Positions 41,302 to 50,347 are shown, counted from the first letter of the stretch. The stretch is 64,000 bases of DNA from DASUPK01 sp963695805 (GCA_963695805.1 CAVOHV010000015.1:361784-425783), one strand, 5' to 3'. The notes: a model not told the origin generated them from the sequence alone. Numbers and translations: made by a program.

Positions 41302-43173
41302 CTAGCCGCTCGACAGCGACTTCTGCACGGCGGCGACCTCGCGGAATGCATCGCGCAGATACCGGCGCGTGAGCTCTGAAAGCTCCGTCGGGTCGACATT
41401 GTCATCTGGCTCGTTTCCCTGCTCGAGCTGCCGAATCTGGTGCTCGAGCCGGAGCGCACTGAAGAGGTCGTAGGCCTCCTCGAGCGTCCGGGCATGTGCG
41501 GGCTCGATGGCCCCGAGCTCGGACGCTGCCCGCAGTCGCTCGATCGTCGCCGTGACCTTGGCGCCGGCCTTCAGTGCGCCGAAGCGGGCGATATCGACGA
41601 CCGAGAGCAGTCCACCGTGCTTGATGTCGAAGGTCCCGCTGTGCTCGCCGGAGCTCTCGACCACGATGTTGCCCCGGAATCCGGTCGGTAGCTTCTGCGC
41701 CAGCGCAAGGCGGAGCATCGATGGCAGCAGCGTGGCACGATTTTCGGGCTCCAGCAGGATCGCCCGCGGGTCGAGTTCCGCCGACCCGTAAACCGTGCGG
41801 CCGTCGAGCAGGATCGAGGTCGCGATCAGGACCTTCTCGTCGCCCGGGTTCTGCAGCCAATTCCCGATCGACCGGCGCCACGTGGCCATCGAGCTGGCAG
41901 AGAACTCACTGGACGCCGTCACGCCGTGTGGGTCGAGACGCCAGCCGACGACCCGGATGCAGTCCTCCACGTCGCCCGCGATCGTCCGCATGTAGCCCAC
42001 AACCTCCTCGGAAGCGATCACGCGTCGCGGGTCTGATCCGCTGGACTCCTTCTCGGACTCGTCCACCCAGGCCATCCCCGAGTCGACGTCGGAAGAGGGC
42101 ACCGTCTCACGTCTGCCGTGGCTGCCCAGCGCAAGCCAGGCGAACTCCGCCGGCGCCGTGCCCTTGGACTCGATCGCCAGCTCGATCATGCGCCGGACCA
42201 GCGCGTCGGCGACGACTGAGATCACCCGGCCGATCTGCTGGGGAGGGAGCTTGGTGGCGTGCAGCGCGACCACCGTGGAGCGCAGCCGCTGCGCCGCCTC
42301 ACTCAGCTCCTCCTTGTCTCGCGCCCCCGCGATCTCGCGCCGAAGCGCAAAGGGCGTGCGTGCCTCGGCGGCCACCAAATCGATGCCGCCGAGCACTCCG
42401 AGCAACTCGCCCCTGGGAGAGAGAACGCCAACGTGGCGGACGTCCTGGTCGAGCATCTCCAGCATCACGTCGGCGCCGGCAGCGTCCGCACCGACGGTGG
42501 TCAGGGGTCCCGACACGACCTCGCCCACTGGCGCGTCTACCGACATCCCCTCGGCCACAACCCGGGAGCGGATGTCGCTGTCCGTGACGATTCCCAGCTC
42601 TCCGTTCTCCCCCCGCACGATCATCGAGTTGACGTTCTCGTCAGACATCAGCTGGGCCACCTCGCGAAGGGGGCGATCCGCCGTGCAGGCGACCGGCTCG
42701 CGACGTATCAGCGCCCTGGCCGGCTGCTGTGTCATTTCGGCGCTGGCGACATCTGCCTCGGCGGCCGCGCCCCCGGGCCCGCGTGGCTGCAGCAACGAGC
42801 GCGTCAGATATGACAGGCTCGATCGCCGCGCCAGCAGCGGGATCACATCGGAAGCCGTCATCGAGTAGCAGCGGCTGTCCTCCTGGGCGCGCGCCTCGAA
42901 TCCGAACGGCAGACCCGACAGCATCGACGGGTGTCCAAGCAACTCACCCTCCCCGAGCACGTCGAGGACCCTGTCGCCATCTCCATCGACCAACTCGACC
43001 GCCCCTCGTCGCACCACCAGCACCCTGCCTTGGGACCGCTCGCCCTGTTTGAAGATGGTGGCCCCCGCCTCGAAGTCCTCCACCTCCACTCGCTCGACAA
43101 GCCGCTCCAAGGCGTCCTCGTCGAGCCCGCTGAACAGGTCGTGCGTCCTCAGAAACTCCGCGATGTCTTGCAT
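41302..43173 (-). CDS. Cyclic-nucleotide-binding / CBS-pair / DUF294 nucleotidyltransferase-like regulator
   Basis: A 623-residue cytoplasmic regulator. An N-terminal cNMP-binding (Crp-like) domain (residues 1-120; GATIFKQGERSQGRVLVVRRG, GEGELLGHPSML) is followed by a CBS pair (about 155-275; NSMIVRGENGELGIVTDSDI, VGVLSPRGELLGVLGGIDL). Then comes a DUF294 nucleotidyltransferase fold with the GSHGRRETVPSSDVDSGMAW active-site motif, and a helical DUF294 C-terminal domain. I chose ATG at 43173 (MQDIAEFL), where homologous domains begin; ATG at 43233 is an alternative. This architecture is widespread but its substrate is unknown; GlnD-like uridylylation or nucleotide sensing is conceivable. Confidence 0.88.
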   Translation of the reverse strand: MQDIAEFLRTHDLFSGLDEDALERLVERVEVEDFEAGATIFKQGERSQGRVLVVRRGAVELVDGDGDRVLDVLGEGELLGHPSMLSGLPFGFEARAQEDSRCYSMTASDVIPLLARRSSLSYLTRSLLQPRGPGGAAAEADVASAEMTQQPARALIRREPVACTADRPLREVAQLMSDENVNSMIVRGENGELGIVTDSDIRSRVVAEGMSVDAPVGEVVSGPLTTVGADAAGADVMLEMLDQDVRHVGVLSPRGELLGVLGGIDLVAAEARTPFALRREIAGARDKEELSEAAQRLRSTVVALHATKLPPQQIGRVISVVADALVRRMIELAIESKGTAPAEFAWLALGSHGRRETVPSSDVDSGMAWVDESEKESSGSDPRRVIASEEVVGYMRTIAGDVEDCIRVVGWRLDPHGVTASSEFSASSMATWRRSIGNWLQNPGDEKVLIATSILLDGRTVYGSAELDPRAILLEPENRATLLPSMLRLALAQKLPTGFRGNIVVESSGEHSGTFDIKHGGLLSVVDIARFGALKAGAKVTATIERLRAASELGAIEPAHARTLEEAYDLFSALRLEHQIRQLEQGNEPDDNVDPTELSELTRRYLRDAFREVAAVQKSLSSG

Positions 43174-43208
43174 GCGGCCTATCTCACCCTCAGGACCATC
43201 ATCGAGAA

Positions 43209-43497
43209 TCATGAGGCCGTTGGCAAGCCGCATCCCGCCAGGCTCGCGGCGCGTCGCTCGATCTCGCGGTAGCGGTGGTCCCGTGAGAGCGCAAGCGCGG
43301 TTTCGGCCTCTTCGCGGGCCCGACCGCTGTCCCCACGGCCTTCCAGCGCCTCCGCCCAACCGAGGTGGGGGCGCGCAGCCCAGAGCGACATTCCCCTATC
43401 CGCCTGGAGCTCGCAGGCGGCCGAGAAGTGCTGATCGGCGAGCTCGTCCCGGCGGAGGGTGGCGGCCATCAGGGCGAGGTGTGAGCATGCGCAACCA
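43209..43497 (-). pseudogene. C-terminal TPR fragment of a large ATPase/LuxR-type regulator
   Basis: About 95 codons of alpha-helical repeat: HLALMAATLRRDELADQHF, WAARPHLGWAEALEGRG, REEAETALALSRDH. This strongly resembles the final TPRs of the adenylate-cyclase/LuxR-type AAA regulators common in actinobacteria. The frame meets a stop at about 43500, and the rest of the gene is absent; repeat copy D starts 40 bp further. The truncation next to the scar suggests that the event that placed copy D cut this gene. Confidence 0.55.
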
Positions 43498-43540
43498 GGC
43501 TACTCGGCGGATCTCGGATCGACGTTCGCGGACTGGACCC

Positions 43541-43692
43541 GGGCAACAAAAAGGGCAAGGGAGGGGACGTAGCCCAGCCGAACCCAGGCGAGCACCGGTC
43601 GCGGCATCAAGCCCACTCCTGAGCCCCGACGAGCCCCACCGAACACCTTGCGCGGTCTACGAACCCGAAGGTCGCAGGTCGAATCCTCTCGG
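43541..43692 (+). repeat. Repeat copy D: degenerate arm plus tRNA-Arg 3' half (putative att scar)
   Basis: The most diverged copy. The arm begins GGGCAACAAAAAGGGCAAG. The tRNA part from 43653 has several changes (GAACCCGAAGG, GTCGCAGG, loss of one T in the T-loop, CTCTCGG) and cannot pair as a tRNA 3' half any more. It is also the copy farthest from the intact tRNA-Arg. Confidence 0.68.
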
Positions 43693-43729
43693 AAACGACT
43701 GCGCTGGGAGAATCGCGAGTGCCGGGCGC

Positions 43730-45488
43730 TCAGACCGGCAGCCGGTTCGCTTTCTTCTTGCACCTCTTGCGCTTGTGGCCTTGCTTCTTCTTGCACTTCT
43801 TGAGCGCCGCGGCGCGCTCGCCCGTGGGCGCGCTCGTGTAGGACGGCGGCTGGTTCGAGGGCGGGGGTGAAGGCGGCGCGGTCGGGTCGAGCTGAACCAT
43901 CTTCGCCACGGAGGGGACTCCGGCCCCGTTGACGATGAAGAGCATGTAAAACCCCGGCGGCGCAACGTTGACGTTCACTGGGACCGTCGCCGCGAGCGAA
44001 CCGCTTCCCGCTGTGAAGCCGAGCGGCACGTAGCGCTGTTCCATGTTGACCGAATGTGTCACCGCGCCGAGCCGCACGAGCGCGACCTTCTGAATCGAGG
44101 CGGCATCGGGAGTCGCGATCTGGATCTGCGAGCCGTAGCCGGCCGAGCTCGGCGCCGAGCTGATCGTCGGCCGCGGAGCGAGCTGGCCCGAGCCGTCCTT
44201 CTTGAACAGGTACGGCGGCGTGAAGACTTCGGCGTTCTTGGCGAGGTAGCCGACCTGGTCGCAAGTCCCGCAGATGCCTCCACCTGCCGACAACACGCGG
44301 CCGTCGGGCAGAAGCAGCGCCGTGGAGTGGTATTGACGCGTCACGGCCATCGAAGCGAGCGTCTTCCAGCTACCGGTCGCAGGGTCCCAGAGCTCGGCGG
44401 GATAGACGCCCGCGTTCATGTCGACCAGCGAGGCGCCGGACGAGTTGCCGCCCGTGGCCAGGACGCTGCCGTCGGCGAGCATGGTCAGGTTGTGCTGGCG
44501 CCGGCCGAAGGCCATCGGCGAGGTCGCCGAGACCTGGGGCGTCGAACCGTTGACGTCGATCACGCGCGAATCGGCCTCCGACGCCCCGCCGCCCGAGACG
44601 AGGATCTTGCCAATGTCGTAGAACGCGTGACTGCCGTAGGTGCGCGTGATGTCGTCGCGCTGGGCGAGGGTCGTCCAGCTGCCGGTTCCGGCCGTGTCCA
44701 GGCTGCGCATGGTCGGGGCGGGCCCTGACACGAAGGTGCGCCCGTTGGGCGCCACGTCCATCCAGGGGTAGAGCGGCAGATTGAGCGAAGCGGAGCTCAA
44801 GCTGCGTAGCGTGCCGTCGGTCTGGCGCACCTCGGGGATATCGGGTCCGCCCTCGGTGATCACCATTTCACCGTTCGACAGCGGCGTCACCGACGGGTAC
44901 CAACGCCCCGCCGCCATGTTGGGACCGAGGCTCCAGGTGTTGGTGGCCGGGTTGAAGAGGTGGGTCTGGACGATCCCGTTGAGCGCCTGGTCCTTGTTGC
45001 CGCCGGCGATGAACAACGAGCCGTCCAGCAAGTGCGCCAGTCCGCTGCAGAAGATGTTGTAGCCCGTGTTCAGCCGCACATCGGTCTGGCTGCCGGTTGC
45101 GGGATCCCACACCGTCGCGCGGGTGAAGGTCTGGTCCGGAAAGCGTCTCGGTGGCCGCGTCCCCGACCGAGTCATAGGCGAGGACCTTGCCGTTCGGCAG
45201 CAGCGCCGCGTTGATCGCAACGACCGGCCAGTCGACCACCGGGCCCCACCGCCCGATCTCGTCCTCAGTGCCAGTCACCTCAGCCGCGGCACGCGATGCC
45301 GCCGCTGAGCTCATCCTCGTGTGCTGGTTGAGCCGCGCCTCGGTGGCCCGATCATGGATGACGAAATCCTCTTCCGCGTGGCCACCGGGCGTCGAGACGT
45401 CATGCGCTGCGGCGCTCCCAGCCGTAGCCAGCGCGATCGCGGTGACTCCGAGTGCTACCCACCCGGCAGGGTTCGTCCTGCAATTCAT
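43730..45488 (-). pseudogene. Secreted galactose oxidase/glyoxal oxidase-like protein, single frameshift
   Basis: A kelch-repeat copper-radical oxidase-like protein with a signal peptide (GWVALGVTAIALATAGSAAA). Likely radical-site residues are present: the Cys in YNIFCSGLAHLLDG, the Tyr in GRWYPSVTPL, the Tyr-His pair in RQYHSTALLLPDGRV, and the His in VTHSVNMEQRYVPL in the C-terminal DUF1929-type domain. The tail is Lys/Cys-rich. The frame changes near 45143 (ACGCTTTCCGGACC): one extra base, and 1759 bp is one more than 585 codons plus stop. Catalytic parts lie after the shift. Such enzymes oxidise primary alcohols or aldehydes to yield H2O2. Confidence 0.8.
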
Positions 45489-45695
45489 TGCGGAAGACCA
45501 ACGGGCGGACAGGAGCAACGCTTCCAACGCGCCGCACCGGACCACAGCCCGAAGTGGTCTGCGACGTCGCTCACCACAGCGATAGGGGTTGACGCTGGCC
45601 CAGCCTTCAAGGGAGAGGGAGATTAGGGATATGAAGGGTGAGTGGGAGCAGGGGCAGTAGGGTCCGCTCCGGATGAGAACCGGAGACGTGGTGCC

Positions 45696-46109
45696 GTGAG
45701 GTACGTGATCCCTCAGTGGAGCGAGATGTCGCCTGCGCGGCGGTTCTTCGAGGTACCCGTGCTCCCGTCCGTGTTCGGGTTGCTCTGTGGGCTGGCCCTC
45801 GGACTCTCGGCGCCCCTCTACCTGGTCGGCGTCGTGCTCTCCCTGTTCGGCGGGGTCGGCGGCGGCGCCCAGTACGCGCGCCGCAGAGACGCGCTTCTTC
45901 GCGGTCTCGTCGCGGGCGCGCTCTTTGGAGCATTCATCCTGCTCGGCTTCGAGCTCGGCGGGGAGGACGAGGCCCAAGTGGACCTGCCCGATCCGCACGT
46001 GCTCCTGCTGGTACTCACGGTCCTGCCATCGCTCTTCCTGCACTGGCTCGGCTGGAAGCTGCGGCCGAGGCTGCTGGGCCGCTCCGACGCCGACGCCGAA
46101 GCCGCCTAG
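45696..46109 (+). CDS. Small polytopic membrane protein, unknown
   Basis: A 137-residue protein with about four helices (for example SVFGLLCGLALGLSAPLYLV, LVAGALFGAFILLGFELG, VLLLVLTVLPSLFLHWLGW). No recognised family. I chose GTG at 45696 (MRYVIPQW); ATG at 45726 is possible. It is 12 bp upstream of the SnoaL-like gene. Confidence 0.55.
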   Translation: MRYVIPQWSEMSPARRFFEVPVLPSVFGLLCGLALGLSAPLYLVGVVLSLFGGVGGGAQYARRRDALLRGLVAGALFGAFILLGFELGGEDEAQVDLPDPHVLLLVLTVLPSLFLHWLGWKLRPRLLGRSDADAEAA

Positions 46110-46121
46110 CGCTCAGCGCGC

Positions 46122-46499
46122 ATGGACGCCGAGAACGTCCAGTCGATGCTCCGGCAGCACTTCGACAATTCCGGCACCGATCCGGACCTCGCCCACGCGA
46201 TGTACACCGAGGACGCGGTGCTCGAGTTCCCGCAGTCCGGCGAGCGGTTCGAGGGAGTGGACAACTTCAGGGAGTGGCGGAGCAGCTACCCGGCGAACAC
46301 CAGCTTCGAGTTCCGCGAGGTGAGGGGAGAGGGTGACGTCTGGGTGGCGGAGCTGACGGTCCGCTACGACGACGGCCCGGCTAACTACGGCGTCAGCATC
46401 CTCGAGATCCGCGACGGCAGGATCGCCCGCGAGACGATCTACGTTACCGAGGGATTCGCCGCGCCCGAGTGGCGGGCCAGGTGGAGAGCCGCTCCCTGA
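46122..46499 (+). CDS. SnoaL-like (NTF2-fold) protein
   Basis: A 125-residue protein with the cone-shaped NTF2/SnoaL fold: MYTEDAVLEFPQSGERFEGV, VWVAELTVRYDDG, ILEIRDGRIARETIYVTEGF. This pattern is typical of nuclear-transport-factor-2-like domain proteins. Catalytic role unknown; many are small-molecule isomerases or hydrolases. Confidence 0.8.
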   Translation: MDAENVQSMLRQHFDNSGTDPDLAHAMYTEDAVLEFPQSGERFEGVDNFREWRSSYPANTSFEFREVRGEGDVWVAELTVRYDDGPANYGVSILEIRDGRIARETIYVTEGFAAPEWRARWRAAP

Positions 46500-46926
46500 C
46501 CGCCGGCTGAGTCAGCGGTGGGCGTGCTTCTTCCGGCACTTCTTGCGGGCGGTGTCCGCGGATTTGCCGTGCTTGCGCTTCTTGCACTCCCTCGCCGTCG
46601 ACGTGTCAACGCCGGACCCGAGGACCTACGGTCCCCGCTGCCGGGCGTCCCTATGGTCGGCGGCGTCACGTCCGCCGCTTGGTTCTCGAAGGGCTGGTAG
46701 TCGCGGCAGGGCTCGGCCCTCAGGCCCGGGCAGGTGGCAGCCCGGTGGGCGCGTTCACTCCCGGGATGACCGGCAGCAGCAGCCGTCTCGCGAAGACGAG
46801 CGCGAGGACTGCCGCGACAATCAGGCTCCCCATTTTTCGGTACAGGCGGGTCACCTAAGCACAGCGCGGCGAATCGTGTCGCAGTTCCCGAGTTGAGGCA
46901 CGCGCCCGCCAGTTAGCCTGCCGCGC
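46500..46926. other. Gene-poor stretch with a basic-tail remnant
   Basis: 427 bp before the aminotransferase. On the minus strand, 46512-46623 encodes a Lys/Arg/Cys-rich tail (ECKKRKHGKSADTARKKC, then RKKHAHR and stop). Similar tails end secreted proteins in this genome (compare the galactose-oxidase-like tail). No start or body is present, so it is a fragment. The rest shows nothing recognisable. Confidence 0.45.
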
Positions 46927-48303
46927 ATGCCGAGGGAATGGCAGCTCGACCGGGACCGACTCGCCGATCTGCTCGAGCAGGAGGAGGGGCGGTTCGTCGA
47001 AGACCACCCAGGCTCGCAGCGGCTCTTCGAGCGCGGGGAGAAGGCTCTGCTCGGCGGCGTCCCAATGCCGTGGATGACCGAGTGGGCGAGTCCGTTCCCC
47101 GTTTTCGCGGCGGATGCCGAGGGCGCCCGGTTCGAGGATGTCGACGGCAACGAGTACGTCGATCTCTGCCTCGGGGATACGGGGGCAATGACCGGTCATT
47201 CGCCGGAGCCGACGGTGAAGGCCGTCGCCGACCGCGCAGCTCGCGGGATCACCCTGATGCTGCCGACCGAGGACGCGAGCTGGGTGGCGGCCGAGCTCGG
47301 GCGGCGATTCGGCCTGCCCCGCTGGCAGTTCGCTCTCACGGCAACCGACGCGAACCGTTTCGCGCTTCGCCTGGCGAGGGCGATCACGGACCGGCCGAAG
47401 GTCCTGGTCTATGCCTGGTGCTACCACGGCACCGTCGACGAGAGCTTCGCGATCGAGGTCGAGGGGGAGACCCGCTCGCGGCCGGACAACATCGGGCCGC
47501 CCGTCGACCCGGCGGTGACCACCCGGGCGGTCGAGTGGAACGATCTCGCAGCCCTCGAGCAGGCCCTCGAGCCCGGCGACGTCGCCTGCGTGCTGGCCGA
47601 GCCGGCGATGACCAACGCCGGGATCGTGCTCCCCGACCCCGGCTACCACGAGGCGCTGCGAGAGCTCACCCGCGCGCACGGGACCCTGCTGATCATCGAC
47701 GAGACCCACACCTTCTGCGCGGGCCCCGGCGGCTACACGGCCGCCGCGGGGCTCGATCCGGATCTACTCACGATCGGCAAGGCGATCGCGGGCGGCATCC
47801 CGGCGGCGGCCTACGGGATGACGGAGGAGGTGGCCGAGCGGATCGCGGAGCACATGCGAATGCTCGAGACCACAGATGTCGGCGGGATCGGCGGGACGCT
47901 TGCGGGCAACGCGCTGTCGCTGGCCGCGGCCCGCGCGACCCTCGAGGAGGTCCTCACCGACGAGGCGTTCGGCCACATGACCGAGATGGCGGAGCGCTTC
48001 GAGGCCGGTGTGAATGAGGTGGTCGCCTCGCAAGCCGTGCCCTGGAACTCGGTCCGCCTCGGCTGCCGGGTCGAGTACCACTTCCAGCCGTCCCCGCCGC
48101 GCAACGGATCCGAGGCGGTGGCGGGCGCCGACCGGATGCTCGTCCGTTACATGCACCTGCACGCGCTGAACCGGGGGATCCTGCTGACGCCCTTCCACAA
48201 CATGGCCCTGATGTGCCCCGCGACCACCGAATCGGACATCGACAGCCACACCGAGGCCTTCGAGGAGGCGGTGGCCGGGTTGACCGCGAAGCCCTCGGCC
48301 TGA
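46927..48303 (+). CDS. Class III PLP aminotransferase (glutamate-1-semialdehyde aminomutase-like)
   Basis: A 458-residue fold-type I aminotransferase. It has YVDLCLGDTGAMTGHSPE near the N-terminus, the PLP phosphate/ring contacts YAWCYHGTVDES and LLIIDETHTF, and the Schiff-base Lys in LLTIGKAIAGGIPAAAYG. It resembles HemL but lacks enough of the HemL signature to assign tetrapyrrole synthesis, and it stands away from other hem genes. Probably a transaminase for an unknown amino acid or amine. Confidence 0.85.
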   Translation: MPREWQLDRDRLADLLEQEEGRFVEDHPGSQRLFERGEKALLGGVPMPWMTEWASPFPVFAADAEGARFEDVDGNEYVDLCLGDTGAMTGHSPEPTVKAVADRAARGITLMLPTEDASWVAAELGRRFGLPRWQFALTATDANRFALRLARAITDRPKVLVYAWCYHGTVDESFAIEVEGETRSRPDNIGPPVDPAVTTRAVEWNDLAALEQALEPGDVACVLAEPAMTNAGIVLPDPGYHEALRELTRAHGTLLIIDETHTFCAGPGGYTAAAGLDPDLLTIGKAIAGGIPAAAYGMTEEVAERIAEHMRMLETTDVGGIGGTLAGNALSLAAARATLEEVLTDEAFGHMTEMAERFEAGVNEVVASQAVPWNSVRLGCRVEYHFQPSPPRNGSEAVAGADRMLVRYMHLHALNRGILLTPFHNMALMCPATTESDIDSHTEAFEEAVAGLTAKPSA

Positions 48304-48339
48304 TCGTCCCTCCTTGGTGGGGGACAATTGAGTGTCGAC

Positions 48340-49128
48340 ATGGCACCCACGATCGGCGAGACCCTGCGGAAGGCCCGGACGGAGCGCGGCGTCGACCTGA
48401 GCGAAGTCGAGCAGGCCACCAAGATCCGCGCCAAGTTCCTCGAGGCGATGGAGGAGGATCGCTGGGGGGCCCTGCCCGCCCCCGTCTACGCCCGCGGCTT
48501 CCTCGACATCTACGCGCGCTATCTCGGCCTCGACCAGCAGGCGCTGCTCGACGAGTACCGGCGGACGGTGGAGGCCGAGCAGCAGGAGCCGATTCCGCAA
48601 TCGGTCATCAAGCCGGGCACCCTCAGGCAGACTCGCCCGGTCGGACGCACCCGCTCGATCAACTGGGTGCCGGTCGCCAAGGTCCTGGCGGGACTGATCG
48701 TCGTCGCCGTCGTCGGTCTCGTGATCGTCGGGTCGATCGGCGGGTCGGACGACAGTGACGGCAGCGACAAGGGCGGGAAGGCGAGAGACCAGGGGAGCAA
48801 GGCGGCCCGCCCGTCCACTCCGACCACGACGAGCACCGCGCCCGCCGGCGAGGTCTCGGTCGAGCTGCGCGCGACGGCCCGCGTCTGGGTCTGCCTGGTG
48901 GACGACGGCGGCACCCCTCTGGTCGACAGCGAGACGCTGAGCGCCGACGAGGCGCGCGGGCCGTTCAGCGCCGGCGGGTTCGACGTTACCCTCGGGAACG
49001 GCTCGGTCGAGATGACAGTGGACGGCGAGCCGGCTCGGATTCCGCAGGCCGCGGAGCCGCTCGGCTACCGAATCACACCTACCGGGGTGCGGAAGCTCGA
49101 CCCCTCCTCACAGCCCACCTGCGTCTGA
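48340..49128 (+). CDS. RodZ-like helix-turn-helix membrane protein
   Basis: A 262-residue bitopic protein. The N-terminal HTH_25 domain (about residues 4-70; TLRKARTERGVDLSEVEQAT, ARGFLDIYARYLGLD) is cytoplasmic. A single membrane helix follows (VAKVLAGLIVVAVVGLVIVG, about 110-132), then a Ser/Thr/Pro linker and a C-terminal extracytoplasmic DUF4115-type domain (VELRATARVWVCLVDDGG). This is the RodZ architecture, linking cell-shape machinery to the membrane. ATG at 48340 (MAPTIGETL) is preferred; TTG at 48328 is the longer alternative. Confidence 0.85.
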   Translation: MAPTIGETLRKARTERGVDLSEVEQATKIRAKFLEAMEEDRWGALPAPVYARGFLDIYARYLGLDQQALLDEYRRTVEAEQQEPIPQSVIKPGTLRQTRPVGRTRSINWVPVAKVLAGLIVVAVVGLVIVGSIGGSDDSDGSDKGGKARDQGSKAARPSTPTTTSTAPAGEVSVELRATARVWVCLVDDGGTPLVDSETLSADEARGPFSAGGFDVTLGNGSVEMTVDGEPARIPQAAEPLGYRITPTGVRKLDPSSQPTCV

Positions 49129-49159
49129 GATCAGGGGTCGAGCTATCCGGTGCGCTTCG

Positions 49160-49326
49160 TCAGTACCAGCGACCGCGCGCGAAGCCGCCAAACGCGATCA
49201 ACCCGATCAGGATCACGACTATGCCGATCCAGACCTTGGTCACGAACAGCAGGATGATCCCGATGATGACAATGATGCCTCCGAGCGAGATCCCCCCAAT
49301 ACCGTACGACGCTCTGGTGTGGCCAT
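49160..49326 (-). pseudogene. Tiny two-helix hydrophobic protein, single-base deletion
   Basis: A strong AGGAGGAGAA precedes ATG at 49326 (MATPERR). After about seven codons the frame must shift by one base to read YGIGGISLGGIIVIIGIILL, then FVTKVWIGIVVILIGLIAF and GGFARGRWY. The 167-bp length is one base short of 55 codons plus stop, fitting one lost base around the CGTCGTACG stretch. The two-helix product resembles small hydrophobic proteins found in many actinobacteria; function unknown. It is divergent from the LysR gene. Confidence 0.6.
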
Positions 49327-49356
49327 TTCTCCTCCTTGCGGTAGTCGAAACGAGAG

Positions 49357-50319
49357 ATGAGTACCCGCCGCCGCCAGGACGTAACCACCCCCGGTCGCAA
49401 GTCGATTCGCGGACCTGAGATCGCCGAGCTCCGTGCTTTCTGCTCCGCGGTCGATCTCGGGACGCTCGGGAAAGCCGCGGTTTCGCTCAAGATCAGCCAG
49501 CCGGCGCTCTCGAAACGGCTGCGCGCGCTCGAGGCCGCCGCGGGCACCAAGCTCCTCGAGCGCTCCAGCAAGGGCGTGGTACCGACCACGGCGGGTCGGC
49601 GCCTCTATCCGGAAGCCCGCCGTCTGCTCCACCAGGCCGATGTCGTCGAACGGCTGCTCGAGTCCGCGCCGCGTGAGCAGGCGCCGATCGAGCTCGCGGT
49701 GAGCCACACGATCGCGGAGTTCTTCCTGCCGCCCGAGCTCGTCGCCTACCAGGCCGACGGCAGGCGTCCCGCCGTCCAGCTCACGATCGCCAACTCGAGC
49801 GCCGTGCGCCGGATGGTGGCGGAGGGCCGGGCATCGATCGGGGTAGCGGCCACCGGGCCCGGGGACGGGCAGGATGGCGCCGAGGAGCTCGAGGAGCTCG
49901 AGCTGCTGGACGACGAGGTGGTTGTGGCGGTGCCCCAGGACCACGGGTGGTACCGGCGGAAGGAGATCCCGCAGGAGCTCTTCCTGGCCACACCGATGGT
50001 CATGCGCGACAACGACGCCCACGTGCGCCGGGCCGTCGAGGCCGAGCTTGCGGACCGCGGACTCACCCTCGCCGATCCCCTGATCGAGGCGGCGAGCACG
50101 GCGGTGGCGAAGCGGGAGGCGTTGCAGCGGTCCGCACCCGTGCTGCTCTCGGCGATCTCCCTGGACGAGGCGCGCGACCGCCTCTACCGGCGCCCGGTCG
50201 CCGGCCTCAGCTTTCCGCGCCGTTTCGTGGTCGTCTGCCGCTCGCTCGCCTCGCTCCCGCGTCAGGACCGCGACTTCCTGGACTTCATCCGCCGGCGCCG
50301 GACTCAGGACGGCCGTTGA
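49357..50319 (+). CDS. LysR-family transcriptional regulator
   Basis: A 320-residue DNA-binding regulator. The N-terminal winged HTH (about residues 22-82) shows LRAFCSAVDLGTLGKAAVSL, then ISQPALSKRLRALEAAAGTK and LLERSSKGVVPTTAG. The C-terminal periplasmic-binding-protein-like domain (about 108-310) binds the co-inducer. Its regulated gene is not clear: upstream is the tiny hydrophobic gene (divergent), downstream a convergent region with inverted repeats. Confidence 0.93.
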   Translation: MSTRRRQDVTTPGRKSIRGPEIAELRAFCSAVDLGTLGKAAVSLKISQPALSKRLRALEAAAGTKLLERSSKGVVPTTAGRRLYPEARRLLHQADVVERLLESAPREQAPIELAVSHTIAEFFLPPELVAYQADGRRPAVQLTIANSSAVRRMVAEGRASIGVAATGPGDGQDGAEELEELELLDDEVVVAVPQDHGWYRRKEIPQELFLATPMVMRDNDAHVRRAVEAELADRGLTLADPLIEAASTAVAKREALQRSAPVLLSAISLDEARDRLYRRPVAGLSFPRRFVVVCRSLASLPRQDRDFLDFIRRRRTQDGR

Positions 50320-50330
50320 CCGCGCTCGGT

Positions 50331-50347
50331 CATAACCGGCAGTTATG
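50331..50347. promoter_or_regulatory. Inverted repeat CATAAC-N5-GTTATG
   Basis: A perfect 6-bp inverted repeat, followed at 50353 by a third CATAACC half-site. It begins 12 bp after the LysR stop and lies upstream of the structured element at 50391. Could be an operator. Confidence 0.4.
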
